Shown here piece after piece: positions 15,947 to 24,239 of a stretch of DNA of 64,000 nt. The stretch spans positions 620,001 to 684,000 of the forward strand of contig NZ_JBBOCT010000001.1 of the NCBI RefSeq assembly GCF_038002605.1, read 5' to 3'. The notes below the pieces were generated by a model. The model was not told the origin of the DNA and did no database searches. It worked only from the letters and a program-made list of their open reading frames with translations. The stretch is from Bacillus sp. FSL K6-3431. Its GTDB lineage: Bacteria > Bacillota > Bacilli > Bacillales > Bacillaceae_C. The stretch's first letter is position 1. Each line of letters starts with the position of its first letter. Both the position numbers and the translations under genes were made by a program.

Positions 15947-17467
15947 TTAATTATTGAAAGCTTTACTTTTAAAAGATGCAAGGAATAATAGATAAATAAG
16001 CAAGGATAACATTAACGCTGACCCTAACTGGAATACTGGATTTGTATTACCGATAGACCTATATATGATTAATCCTCCACAACCCATTAGCATACCTGAT
16101 AACAAAACTTTTACAAAATCCAGTAGATTTAGATTAAATCCAATTAGTTTTGAAACGGTTATAAGATGTAGTAAGGTACCTAACACTACGCCTACATTCA
16201 TCGCAATCGCTACTCCTTTGATCTCGAATGTAGGATTAGAGGTTAGGATAAATATAATCGGAAGAGTAATGACTGAAGAAACTAAGTTGTTGAACATAAC
16301 CGCTTTCGCTTTTCCTAATCCAATTAGTACTGCTTGTAATGGTGCATGGAAATAATGTAAAAGAAAAAATGGTGCCATTATTTTCACAAAGATAGCTGCT
16401 TCAGGTGATTTATATATGAGCGTAGTTAATGGTTCCGCAAAAAGATATACAATGATTGTCCAAGGTACGCCGACGATTAACCCAATCCGGATCGCTTGTT
16501 GGATACTCCTATGTATGAGCAAATGATCTTTTTTCTCATGGGCTTCACTTATAACCGGAACCAAGGGAACAGATAATGAGTGAGTGACAAATCCGGGAAG
16601 TAAAATTAAAGGCGCAGCATAGCCAACCAAAATCCCAAACTGTTTAGTAGCAAGGGGTGTCTCCACACCAGCAATGGATAAACTTTGTGTAATTAGCACG
16701 GGCATTGCCATCCCTATGATCGAAAGTATTAAACCGTCTCCGGTTGTGGGAAGTCCAGTTTGCAATAGGTCCGTAAAAATCTTTTTACCATTTCTGGCAT
16801 GCCTTATGAAGGAATTCCCCAATGTAAAGTTCTTATCTTTTTCCTTTTTAAACAATAATAGTATATAAAATAAAGAAAATATTTCCCCAATAACGCTTCC
16901 TAACACTGCGCCAGCTGTTGCAAATTCAATTCCATAAGGTAGTAGCCCTTGGACCAAAATGAAAATAAATCCAATCGTAATAACCTGTTCAAAAACTTGA
17001 GAAGATGCAATCGGAGTCATATTTTGTTTTCCGCGAAAGTACCCCTTGAAAACAGCAGAAATCGCCACAATCGGGACCATTGGGATGACGGCAAGAAAAG
17101 AATAATACGCTCTTTTGTCCGTTAACAAAATCGAAGATAAAAAGTTGGCACAAAAGAAAGTAGCAATCATGACAACGATACTTAATAAACCAATAGTCGT
17201 TAAAGAAACAATGAGAATTTTTTTGACACGCAGCTTGTCTTCTCTTATCTCAGCTTCGGCAACAAGTTTGGATATCGCTAAGGGAAGACCCAAGGTAGTT
17301 AAGGTAAATAATAGACCCACAATTGGCATTGCCATCATCATAAGTCCAACGCCTTCAGGTCCAAGAATATTGGCTAGCATAATCCCATTGGCAAATCCCA
17401 ATAATTTCGTAATAAAGGCTGCTACAGTTAAAATGATCGTTCCTTTTATAAGACTTTGTTTTGTCAT
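15947..17467 (-). CDS. spoVB: stage V sporulation protein B, lipid flippase family
   Basis: A 506-residue polytopic membrane protein of the MOP/MVF superfamily. The N-terminus (QSLIKGTIILTVAAFITKLL) and LGPEGVGLMMMAMPIV, GLPLAISKLVAEAE match SpoVB, which flips lipid II-type precursors for spore cortex peptidoglycan. About 14 hydrophobic segments are present. The longer reading from 17476 would put its ATG inside the ribosome site; AAAGGATGG is correctly spaced for the ATG at 17467, so I used that. It is transcribed alone on the minus strand. Confidence 0.88.
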   Translation of the reverse strand: MTKQSLIKGTIILTVAAFITKLLGFANGIMLANILGPEGVGLMMMAMPIVGLLFTLTTLGLPLAISKLVAEAEIREDKLRVKKILIVSLTTIGLLSIVVMIATFFCANFLSSILLTDKRAYYSFLAVIPMVPIVAISAVFKGYFRGKQNMTPIASSQVFEQVITIGFIFILVQGLLPYGIEFATAGAVLGSVIGEIFSLFYILLLFKKEKDKNFTLGNSFIRHARNGKKIFTDLLQTGLPTTGDGLILSIIGMAMPVLITQSLSIAGVETPLATKQFGILVGYAAPLILLPGFVTHSLSVPLVPVISEAHEKKDHLLIHRSIQQAIRIGLIVGVPWTIIVYLFAEPLTTLIYKSPEAAIFVKIMAPFFLLHYFHAPLQAVLIGLGKAKAVMFNNLVSSVITLPIIFILTSNPTFEIKGVAIAMNVGVVLGTLLHLITVSKLIGFNLNLLDFVKVLLSGMLMGCGGLIIYRSIGNTNPVFQLGSALMLSLLIYLLFLASFKSKAFNN

Positions 17468-17824
17468 ATATTCCATCCTTTATCTTGTCTTAGTAAATAT
17501 ATATGCAGTAAAGCATTAATTATTGACGTTTCTAAGATAGGCGGATGAAATATATTATTAAAATAAATGAGCTAGGATACTTTTTTTTCACTAAAAAAGG
17601 AAGTGCAAAAGTTTCCTCTTAATTCCCGGCATTTAGTTATTGATACCAATATCTTTACGTTAGCAATGATAATAAAGCCTCGATTGTTAAGTAATTATTT
17701 GTTAAACATGAAGTATTGACAAATATTTAAGTGTATTTTTTGTTTTAAAGTTTTAATGAAAGGTATAATGTCTTTTTGATGATAAAAAGAAAGATTGATA
17801 TGTGCTTTGTGAGGTGGGAACATA
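17468..17824. other. intergenic between spoVB and a LysE relic
   Basis: AT-rich; no gene seen. A TTGACA (17716-17721) and a TATAAT (17764-17769) occur but are too far apart to form one promoter. Confidence 0.5.
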
Positions 17825-18213
17825 ATGTTAGCAGAGTTACTTCATGGAATTGTATTGACCTTCGGGTTAATCTTTCCCTTGGTGCACAGAATGTATTTAA
17901 TTCTAATCATGGGCATCACAATCAATATTCAGACGAGCAATTCCAGTCATTATTATAGCTTCCTTGTGATACTTTACTCATTTTATCAGCAGTGTTGGGA
18001 GTTTCCATCATCGTGTTAACAGTTCGGATATTGCAAATAGTCCTATTTTCTATTGGACTATTGTTTCTACTATATTTTGGGTGGTCTATTTGGAATAGTG
18101 ATCCCGCAAACTTAAGTCAAAAGGAAGCGGCGATGCCAACTAAAAAACAGATCATGTTTGCTGTTTCAGTATCCCTACTTAATCCTCCTAACATCCTTTT
18201 TTTTAATAGATGA
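17825..18213 (+). pseudogene. LysE/ArgO-type amino-acid exporter, frameshifted and truncated
   Basis: The ATG at 17825 opens a LysE-family N-terminus (MLAELLHGIVLTFGLIFPL). One missing base then moves the match to the next frame (GAQNVFNSNHG), and a second shift moves it again, to LGVSIIVLTVRILQIVLFSI and LLYFGWSIW (frame of 17992-18213). The C-terminal third of a normal 200-residue exporter is missing after SLLNPPNILFF. Two frameshifts and a truncation make it non-functional unless errors in the read explain them. Intact homologues export basic amino acids. Confidence 0.8.
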
Positions 18214-18375
18214 ATAAATAATTCTCATGAAGACAAACTTTAAGTACATTAATAAATATAAATTGAACAAGTTGTGAGCCGATAAAAATATTATTAAAAC
18301 TTAAACTAAACTATTTACTAGCAATATTGGTGATGATATATCGTAAAAAAGAGAGTTAAAGGGAGGTGCGTGTCT

Positions 18376-18996
18376 GTGAAGAATGAAAGTTGCAATTTTT
18401 CACCAATGAAACAGATATTAAAAGAGGATATTCGCCAAGTAATTACAGCATTACAGAATAACTTAGAAGCAATGGGGAATGAAAACTATTGCCTTCTTGG
18501 AAATTTCGAAAAAATTAAAGAAAAGTTTGTGTACATTGAAATGAAAGCTGCTACTTTTTATTTAAACTGTTATTTGTCTCCGTTTACGGACAAGTATCCG
18601 GAATTATCAATTTGCGTACAAAACATGTCCAATCTGAGACATGGTGGATTAATTGTGATTCAACGGGAAGATTCTCTTGAATCTTTGATTCAACCGGGTA
18701 TTTCAATAGGAGCAGAGTTAACCCATTCTTTATTAGAATCAATTTTTTTCCCCGGAAATCCACTCCATGATGGTGCTGTATTGGTAAGTCTAAATCAGAT
18801 CGATTCCGTAGCAAATGTCCTTCCACTTTCAGACAGATATACAGGTGAAAAAAAACTTGGTACACGACATCGCGCTGCTTTAGGTTTAACTGAACGAAGT
18901 GATGCTCTTGTACTAGTTGTATCTGAGGAAACAGGTAGAGTTTCATTTTCCTTAAATGGAAACCTTTACCCAATTACTATTCATGGGTCTCTATAG
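18376..18996 (+). CDS. cdaS: sporulation-type diadenylate cyclase CdaS
   Basis: A 206-residue protein with an N-terminal helical regulatory segment (about residues 1-60, the YojJ-type domain) and a C-terminal DAC (DisA_N) domain with both catalytic motifs, HDGAV and GTRHRAALG. It makes c-di-AMP from two ATP; CdaS is the forespore enzyme of Bacillus and is controlled by its N-terminal helices. Size and layout match B. subtilis CdaS. GGGAGGTG is well spaced for the GTG at 18376 but overlaps the earlier GTG at 18370, so I used 18376. It is monocistronic. Confidence 0.9.
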   Translation: MKNESCNFSPMKQILKEDIRQVITALQNNLEAMGNENYCLLGNFEKIKEKFVYIEMKAATFYLNCYLSPFTDKYPELSICVQNMSNLRHGGLIVIQREDSLESLIQPGISIGAELTHSLLESIFFPGNPLHDGAVLVSLNQIDSVANVLPLSDRYTGEKKLGTRHRAALGLTERSDALVLVVSEETGRVSFSLNGNLYPITIHGSL

Positions 18997-19512
18997 AGAT
19001 AATTTTTTTAAAAAGGTATATGTCTTTTCTAATAAAACATTCTGTTTATTAATTACAGTCAATTTGCTCAATGGTCTGTAAAAGCTGGGAAGAAATTGAT
19101 TTGAAAAAGAGGGTAATCGATATGATCAAAACAATTAGCCTTATTTAGGCAGCTTAAGAAAAGAATCATATATTCAAATCAAAGCTAAGGCATATCCAGA
19201 CCTGGATGATTCCATATATCAAGTTTATAATAAGAAGAAACCCGAAGCTGCCTGAATATTCCTGTTAAATTAACACCACCTTTTAAAGAAGATGAGCTTA
19301 AAAATACTTTTTTTGTAAAAAGCTAATATGTATTTTATCTTACATATTTGAATCAAAATACAAAATAATTCAAAACATTGCAGAGTGATATTCCTTTATT
19401 AACAACGAATAAGGTCCGCTTTCACAAGAATAAATGTATATGTAATCACAACATGAAGGAATCTATTGTTAGTTCAAGAAGGGAAAAAAATGCTTATAGG
19501 GGAAATTGTTAA
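18997..19512. other. intergenic with coding-like relic
   Basis: No intact gene. Around 19145-19254 one frame reads YLGSLRKESYIQIKAKAYPD and on to a stop after KKPEAA, and looks like an old coding remnant that I cannot identify. AGGCAGCTT and AAGCTGCCT form distant inverted arms around it. Confidence 0.4.
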
Positions 19513-19854
19513 GTTCAAATTCGAGATTTTCAGGTTGATACTTTTGTAAATCGAGGAGTTGAAGGATCAATAAAAGATGCAGCGAAGACAGATGAAAAAA
19601 AGGCAATTATGTACATTGATCTTGTTAATTTTAAAGCAATCAATGATTCACTAGGACACAATGTTGGAGATGAATTTCTATTACGTCTAAAGAATATTGC
19701 GAATTATGAAAAAGTAGAAGAAATCGATATGAGGATGCAATCTATTTTTAAAGTGCATGGGACAATGATAAGATATTTAATTTCCCATGCAGATAAAGCG
19801 TTATATAAAGCAAAGGAAAAGGAAAGCAGAAATAAATATGTTTTTTATTCATAG
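19513..19854 (+). pseudogene. GGDEF-domain protein remnant lacking the GGDEF motif
   Basis: An open frame from 19513 contains MYIDLVNFKAINDSLGHNVG, the classic metal and nucleotide loop of a GGDEF diguanylate cyclase, and ends with HADKALYKAKEKESRNKYVFY, the classic C-terminus. The segment between them, which should carry GGDEF and the inhibitory-site residues, has been replaced by about 30 unrelated residues. There is no ribosome site and the N-terminal part of the domain is missing. It cannot be catalytic. Confidence 0.75.
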
Positions 19855-20183
19855 GACAAAGTTGTAATGAGGTAACATATTTTATTGGGAAATAAATCTC
19901 GAAATTGAGACTTAAAATTTGACTTCTCGTCAATTGATTGGTAAAGTGATGTTAGATTGAGAGAGAATTTGAAATATATAATAGCACGATGGGGTCGTTA
20001 ATTTAGTTATCTAATTATGATTTCCGAACGATATTAACTAAGAAAACGAAAGCTATAAGCTTTTAAAAGAAATGTGCGGCGATGTTATCAAATAGGTGTT
20101 TTTTTACTCTTTCACTTGATTAATCAAGTAGGAAGAGAGGAAGTCACGGAATATAATCTTAGAAGTAAACGAGGAGCGTATAA
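19855..20183. other. intergenic upstream of the C45 acyltransferase gene
   Basis: No gene seen. It holds the perfect palindrome at 20114-20129, listed separately. Confidence 0.5.
20114..20129 (+). promoter_or_regulatory. 16-bp perfect palindrome, candidate regulator site
   Basis: ACTTGATTAATCAAGT is a perfect palindrome 54 bases before the C45 acyltransferase start. Nearly the same site (ACTTGATTAGTCAAGT) occurs at 24206-24221, between the MarR gene and the dioxygenase gene. The pair suggests a shared MarR-type regulator. Confidence 0.45.
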
Positions 20184-21233
20184 ATGAATCATTTTTATAG
20201 CGATATCATTCAGTTTAAAGGGAATCATTATGATTTCGGCTATATGCAAGGGGAGTTGTTAAAGGAGTCTCCTATCCTGTTCAATCGTGAAAAGCAATGG
20301 GCCTCAATGAAAAAACGTCATTTTAATATCAATCAAAAAGACGCGATTCATCTATTCTCCAAATTTATTCCTAGTATGTTGGATGAGCTACATGGGTTAG
20401 CGGATGCGCTAAACTGGACGATGGAGGATGCCTTAAGAGACTTTGGAGGTTATTATGTTGAGTATGAGAAAAGTGGATGCTCTATTTTAACAGGATCTGA
20501 ATTTTTAATTAGAAATTATGATAGCCATCCCGGTTACTATGAAGGAAGGTATACAATTTATAACCCAACAGATACGGGCTATGCTGTTATAGGTCCTTCA
20601 ATGCAAATAACAGGTCGTACCGATGGAATGAATGAAAAAGGGCTTGCGATGGGCTATAACTTTATTAACCGAGTTGGCTCAGAAAATGGATTTGTATGTA
20701 ATATGATTGGTCGTATTATTTTAGAAACTTGTGCTAATGTAGGTGAAGCTATCTCTTTATTAAAGGAAATTCCCCACCGAACGTCATTTAGTTATGTATT
20801 GTTAGATCCGAGTGGTGAAACATTTGTTGTAGAAGCTTCACCAAGAAAGGTAGTAGCTAGAAAATCGAATATTAGTACGAATCATTTTGAAGTGTTAACA
20901 GAAGAAAACCGCTATCGAATGAATGACTCATTAAGGCGAAAGAAGGAATTGGAAGGAAAGCAAAGTGATGATCTAGATGTATATGAGGCATATCGAATAT
21001 TGAACGATAAAGAAAAAGATATATTTTCTAGCAAATATGCTACTTCGGCCGGAACAATACACACATCTGCTTACATTCCGAGAGAAAGGAAGGTTTTGTT
21101 TGCAATTGGCGGCAATCGAATGCCAGTTATCTTTGATTTTAATCGCTATTTAGAAGATGAAAAAATAAATATTAAACAGGTCAAAGGCATTCTTGATTAC
21201 CATACGCCATTTGTTAATATGGATAGGTTTTAA
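20184..21233 (+). CDS. C45 family autoproteolytic acyltransferase/hydrolase
   Basis: A 349-residue Ntn-hydrolase related to acyl-CoA:6-aminopenicillanic acid acyltransferase and the choloylglycine-hydrolase group. Cys99 in EKSGCSILTG would become the N-terminal nucleophile after self-cleavage at Gly-Cys. FLIRNYDSHPG, GRTDGMNEKGLAMGYNFI and the later SYVLLDPSGETFVVEASP follow the family pattern. Real substrates of bacterial C45 proteins are mostly unknown; amide or acyl-amino-acid hydrolysis is likely. AGGAGCG precedes the ATG. It is monocistronic, with a palindromic site upstream. Confidence 0.82.
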   Translation: MNHFYSDIIQFKGNHYDFGYMQGELLKESPILFNREKQWASMKKRHFNINQKDAIHLFSKFIPSMLDELHGLADALNWTMEDALRDFGGYYVEYEKSGCSILTGSEFLIRNYDSHPGYYEGRYTIYNPTDTGYAVIGPSMQITGRTDGMNEKGLAMGYNFINRVGSENGFVCNMIGRIILETCANVGEAISLLKEIPHRTSFSYVLLDPSGETFVVEASPRKVVARKSNISTNHFEVLTEENRYRMNDSLRRKKELEGKQSDDLDVYEAYRILNDKEKDIFSSKYATSAGTIHTSAYIPRERKVLFAIGGNRMPVIFDFNRYLEDEKINIKQVKGILDYHTPFVNMDRF

Positions 21234-21310
21234 CCTGTACTTGTTATAGTAATATAGTGTTTAATACACAATTTGTATGAATAAATTGATACATCTAGAT
21301 ATTTTTTAAT

Positions 21311-21342
21311 ATAAATGTTAGTTATGACTAACTAACATTTAT
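21311..21342 (+). promoter_or_regulatory. 32-bp palindrome upstream of tetR-type gene
   Basis: ATAAATGTTAGT (21311-21322) and ACTAACATTTAT (21331-21342) are perfect 12-base arms around an 8-base centre. The inner core TTAGTTA...TGACTAACTAA resembles TetR-family operators. It ends 52 bases before the regulator start and probably autoregulates the TetR-EmrB operon. Confidence 0.65.
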
Positions 21343-21394
21343 AAAGTAGAACTAAAATGCAAATCTATTCAAAAATTAATTTGGAGGGAAGAGG

Positions 21395-21970
21395 ATGCAA
21401 AATACCTCAGATAAAATACTTCAGGCAGCATTAACTCTAATGCAAGATAGAGGCTATCAAACAGTTTCTATAAAGGAAATAGCCCAATATGCTGAAGTAA
21501 GTGAAATGACAGTCTTTCGACACTTTAAAACTAAAATGGGTGTTTTTGAATCAGCCGTAGAAAAGTTTTCTTATATTCCACGTTTTGAAGAAATTTTTAC
21601 GAATCATATTGTTTGGGACTTGGAGACGGATTTGACTTTAATAGCAAAGTCTTACCTTGAGTCGATGAATAGAAATAAATCCATTTTTTTAATTGCGATT
21701 CAAGAAAGAAGCGATTTTCCAGAGTTAAATCAAGCAATCGCCAAAAATACAATGAAGCTTAAAAGTTTAATCATCTCTTATTTTACTTCTATGCAAGAGA
21801 GAAGCCAAATGAAGGAAGTGAACGTAGAAGCACAGGCCATTATTTTTTTAACAACTTTATATGGTTATTTTTCATCCACCTCTTTATGGAAAGACCATTT
21901 CCTGCATGACTGGGAGGAATCTTTTTTACTCAATACAATCGATTTGTTTTGTGAAGCATTTAAAAAATAA
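21395..21970 (+). CDS. TetR/AcrR family regulator
   Basis: A 191-residue repressor with an N-terminal TetR helix-turn-helix (residues about 5-50: LTLMQDRGYQTVSIKEIAQY then SEMTVFRHFKTK) and a helical ligand-binding C-terminal domain of the AcrR type. GGAGGG precedes the ATG. A large multidrug MFS gene follows 26 bases later, and a perfect palindrome lies upstream, so it most likely represses this two-gene operon until a drug binds. Confidence 0.9.
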   Translation: MQNTSDKILQAALTLMQDRGYQTVSIKEIAQYAEVSEMTVFRHFKTKMGVFESAVEKFSYIPRFEEIFTNHIVWDLETDLTLIAKSYLESMNRNKSIFLIAIQERSDFPELNQAIAKNTMKLKSLIISYFTSMQERSQMKEVNVEAQAIIFLTTLYGYFSSTSLWKDHFLHDWEESFLLNTIDLFCEAFKK

Positions 21971-21996
21971 GTTTAGTTGATAGGAGCTTAAAATAG

Positions 21997-23406
21997 ATGA
22001 TATCTGAAAAACAGTCATTTAACCGAAACCTTATTATTGGAATCTTGTTATCCGCGTCTTTTGTTACCATTTTGAATCAAACGTTAATCATTATAGCCAT
22101 TCCTCCTATAATGAGTGATTTTCAAATTAATCCAAGCCAGGCCCAGTGGCTGACAACGGCGTTTATGTTAACGAACGGAATATTAATACCGGTCACAGCA
22201 TTTTTTATAGAAAGGTTTTCAAGCAAACATCTTTTAGTTGCTGCGTTAAGTATTTTTTCACTCGGAACGTTGATAGGCGCAATCGCACCTAGTTTTTCTG
22301 TTTTGCTTTTAGCAAGAATTGTTCAAGCCGTTGGAGCTGGGATTATGATGCCCTTAATGCAGACGGTTATGCTTACCCTTTTTCCACCTGAAAAAAGAGG
22401 AGCTGCAATGGGGCTGGTTGGTCTTGTCACGGGGTTTGCCCCTGCAATAGGTCCATCATTAGCGGGCTGGCTCATTGTTCACTTCTCGTGGCGATCCCTA
22501 TTTTACACTGTGCTTCCAGTTTCTTTGATTGTTCTACTTTTAGCAATAGTCCTAATGAAAAATGTAACCGAACAAAAGCAAGTACAAATAGATCTTGTAT
22601 CTGTTGTTTTTTCCACTTTTGGATGGGGAGGTCTACTTTATGGATTTAGTATCGCTGGTACAGCTGGATGGACGAGCGCGCAAGTTATTGGGGCAATTAG
22701 CGTTGGGGCGGTAGCATTATTCATCTTTATCTTAAGACAATTGAAGCTGAAACAGCCGATGTTGGAATTCCGTGTCTTTAACTCACCCATGTTTACGGTC
22801 ACAACAATATTGTCTGTCTTAGTATTTGCGATCATGGTAGGAACGCAAACACTATTACCAATTTACGCACAGGATGTAGTAAGCTTTACCGCTCTTGAAT
22901 CGGGCTTAATGCTGCTTCCAGGGGCACTGATCATGGGCTTTATGTCTCCGGTAACTGGGAGGATATTTGATAGATTTGGTGGTAAGTGGCTTTCTGTAAG
23001 TGGTTTTTCCTTAATTTCGGTGTCGTTGATTTTGTATACAAACTTGTCACTCGATACATCTATCGTATGGATTGCGACGATATTTTTCATAATGATGATT
23101 GGTATCTCGATGATGATGATGCCGTTAATGACAGCTGGCATTAATGCCTTGCCGCCCCATCTCATTCCTCACGGTACGGCAATGAGCAATACATTCCGGA
23201 TGGTTGGCGGATCAATTGGAACTGCAATCCTAGTTTCTGTTATGAGTAATGCATCCTTAAACACATCACTTCAACAACCTAAACAAGCAGCAATGGATGG
23301 AATTCAAGATGCATTTATGATTGCATCCATAGTGGGGATTTTAGGTGTTTTATTGTCGTTCCGTGTAAAAAGCAAGAAAGATAAAGAAAAAGTGATAAGC
23401 GAATAA
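21997..23406 (+). CDS. MFS multidrug transporter, DHA2/EmrB-QacA type
   Basis: A 469-residue transporter with about 14 transmembrane helices, the DHA2 layout. The motif-C-like GFAPAIGPSLAGWLI of drug:proton antiporters and WLTTAFMLTNGILIPVTAF at helix 2 are present, with LLPGALIMGFMSPVTGRIFDRFGGK in the second half. It is the second gene of the tetR-mfs operon and is expected to expel lipophilic drugs. The substrate range is not predictable from sequence. Confidence 0.9.
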   Translation: MISEKQSFNRNLIIGILLSASFVTILNQTLIIIAIPPIMSDFQINPSQAQWLTTAFMLTNGILIPVTAFFIERFSSKHLLVAALSIFSLGTLIGAIAPSFSVLLLARIVQAVGAGIMMPLMQTVMLTLFPPEKRGAAMGLVGLVTGFAPAIGPSLAGWLIVHFSWRSLFYTVLPVSLIVLLLAIVLMKNVTEQKQVQIDLVSVVFSTFGWGGLLYGFSIAGTAGWTSAQVIGAISVGAVALFIFILRQLKLKQPMLEFRVFNSPMFTVTTILSVLVFAIMVGTQTLLPIYAQDVVSFTALESGLMLLPGALIMGFMSPVTGRIFDRFGGKWLSVSGFSLISVSLILYTNLSLDTSIVWIATIFFIMMIGISMMMMPLMTAGINALPPHLIPHGTAMSNTFRMVGGSIGTAILVSVMSNASLNTSLQQPKQAAMDGIQDAFMIASIVGILGVLLSFRVKSKKDKEKVISE

Positions 23407-23614
23407 AATTGAGTTAGTTTGTTGATATTACATTTAGTAAAGAAGTTTTATTCAAATGAATTTTTTGTGGGTTATAGCAATAAGTAATGAATTAATAATA
23501 TTGAAATCTGTAGAAGCAACTGGAATGGAAATATTGATTATTGCAGGTAGCTGTATGTGTGTAGTAGTTACGGGGAACAGAGTATGATATAGTTCTATTC
23601 GCTAGCGAGATACA

Positions 23615-23651
23615 AGTAAGCTGGTCGTTAAGACCAGTTTACTAATTTTTT
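23615..23651 (+). terminator. rho-independent terminator
   Basis: AGTAAGCTGGTC (23615-23626) pairs with GACCAGTTTACT (23632-23643) with one G-T pair and is followed by AATTTTTT. Confidence 0.8.
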
Positions 23652-23684
23652 CACATAAATAAAAATGGAATTACAGATAATCAC

Positions 23685-23713
23685 TTGACATATTATCAGT
23701 TGAGTAGTAAAGT
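23685..23713 (+). promoter_or_regulatory. candidate promoter of the MarR-dioxygenase operon
   Basis: TTGACA (23685-23690) and TAAAGT (23708-23713) are 17 bases apart. The -35 lies in CACTTGACA, which shares its first seven bases with the palindromic sites at 20114 and 24206, so autoregulation is possible. Confidence 0.45.
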
Positions 23714-23746
23714 GATAGTAAGGTTAGTAAAGGGGAGGGGAGTAAA

Positions 23747-24190
23747 ATACGTAATAATACAATTGGATCGTTAATCTGGCTACGTTTAGTACGTTTTACA
23801 AACCAAAGTAACCAAATGTCGAATGATTTTTTAAAGCGATTTGATTTAACAACTGCCCAATTTGATGTACTTGTTCAGATTCAAATATATCAGCCACTCA
23901 CACAAAGCGAGTTAGCAGAGAAGGTAACGGTCACACAAGGTGGTATATCCCGGATGCTCTCAAGGCTAGAAAAAGAAGACTATATTACTCGTAAACAAGA
24001 CTGGAAAACGAAAACGATTAGTCTAACAGAGAAGGCAGAATTAGTATTAAAAGAGGCAATGCCAGCACAACTTGAATTCCAATCGTCATTTTTTGATGAT
24101 GTTTTAACTGAAGAAGAAAAGAAAACATTGTATACACTTATAACACGAGTGCACAAACACAGCCAAATAAAAAAATTACCGTCTGAGTAA
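23747..24190 (+). CDS. MarR family regulator with apparent AUA start
   Basis: A MarR winged-helix repressor. From the first ATG (23816) it would be 124 residues and would lack the first dimerisation helix. The same frame is open upstream and encodes [18 protein letters not shown], the expected MarR N-terminus. The only well-placed ribosome site (GGGGAGGGG, 23732-23740) lies 8 bases before an ATA codon at 23747, where an ATG is expected (147 residues). The recognition helix is [18 protein letters not shown]. It precedes a ring-cleaving dioxygenase, a luciferase-like oxidoreductase and an FMN-reductase relic, resembling the quinone-responsive MhqR systems. Either a rare AUA start is used or the start codon is mutated. 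Confidence 0.75.
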   Translation: MRNNTIGSLIWLRLVRFTNQSNQMSNDFLKRFDLTTAQFDVLVQIQIYQPLTQSELAEKVTVTQGGISRMLSRLEKEDYITRKQDWKTKTISLTEKAELVLKEAMPAQLEFQSSFFDDVLTEEEKKTLYTLITRVHKHSQIKKLPSE

Positions 24191-24205
24191 TTTTTTTACA
24201 TTGTC

Positions 24206-24221
24206 ACTTGATTAGTCAAGT
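24206..24221 (+). promoter_or_regulatory. near-palindrome between MarR and dioxygenase genes
   Basis: ACTTGATTAGTCAAGT differs by one base from the perfect palindrome at 20114-20129 and has the same TCA flank before it. It lies 18 bases before the dioxygenase start. It is a plausible MarR operator. Confidence 0.5.
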
Positions 24222-24239
24222 TAAAAAGGAGGAAGCAAT

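Larger units (their letters stand above)
23407..23746. other. intergenic between emrB-type gene and MarR gene
   Basis: It holds a small doubtful ORF (23456-23587, ATG, 43 codons, hydrophobic segment MEILIIAGSCMCVVV, no clear ribosome site), a terminator and the MarR promoter. Confidence 0.5.

Noticed and set aside
17776..17958. Separate 60-codon ORF starting before the LysE relic
   Set aside because: Its only meaningful part (GAQNVFNSNHG) is the middle of the frameshifted LysE gene.
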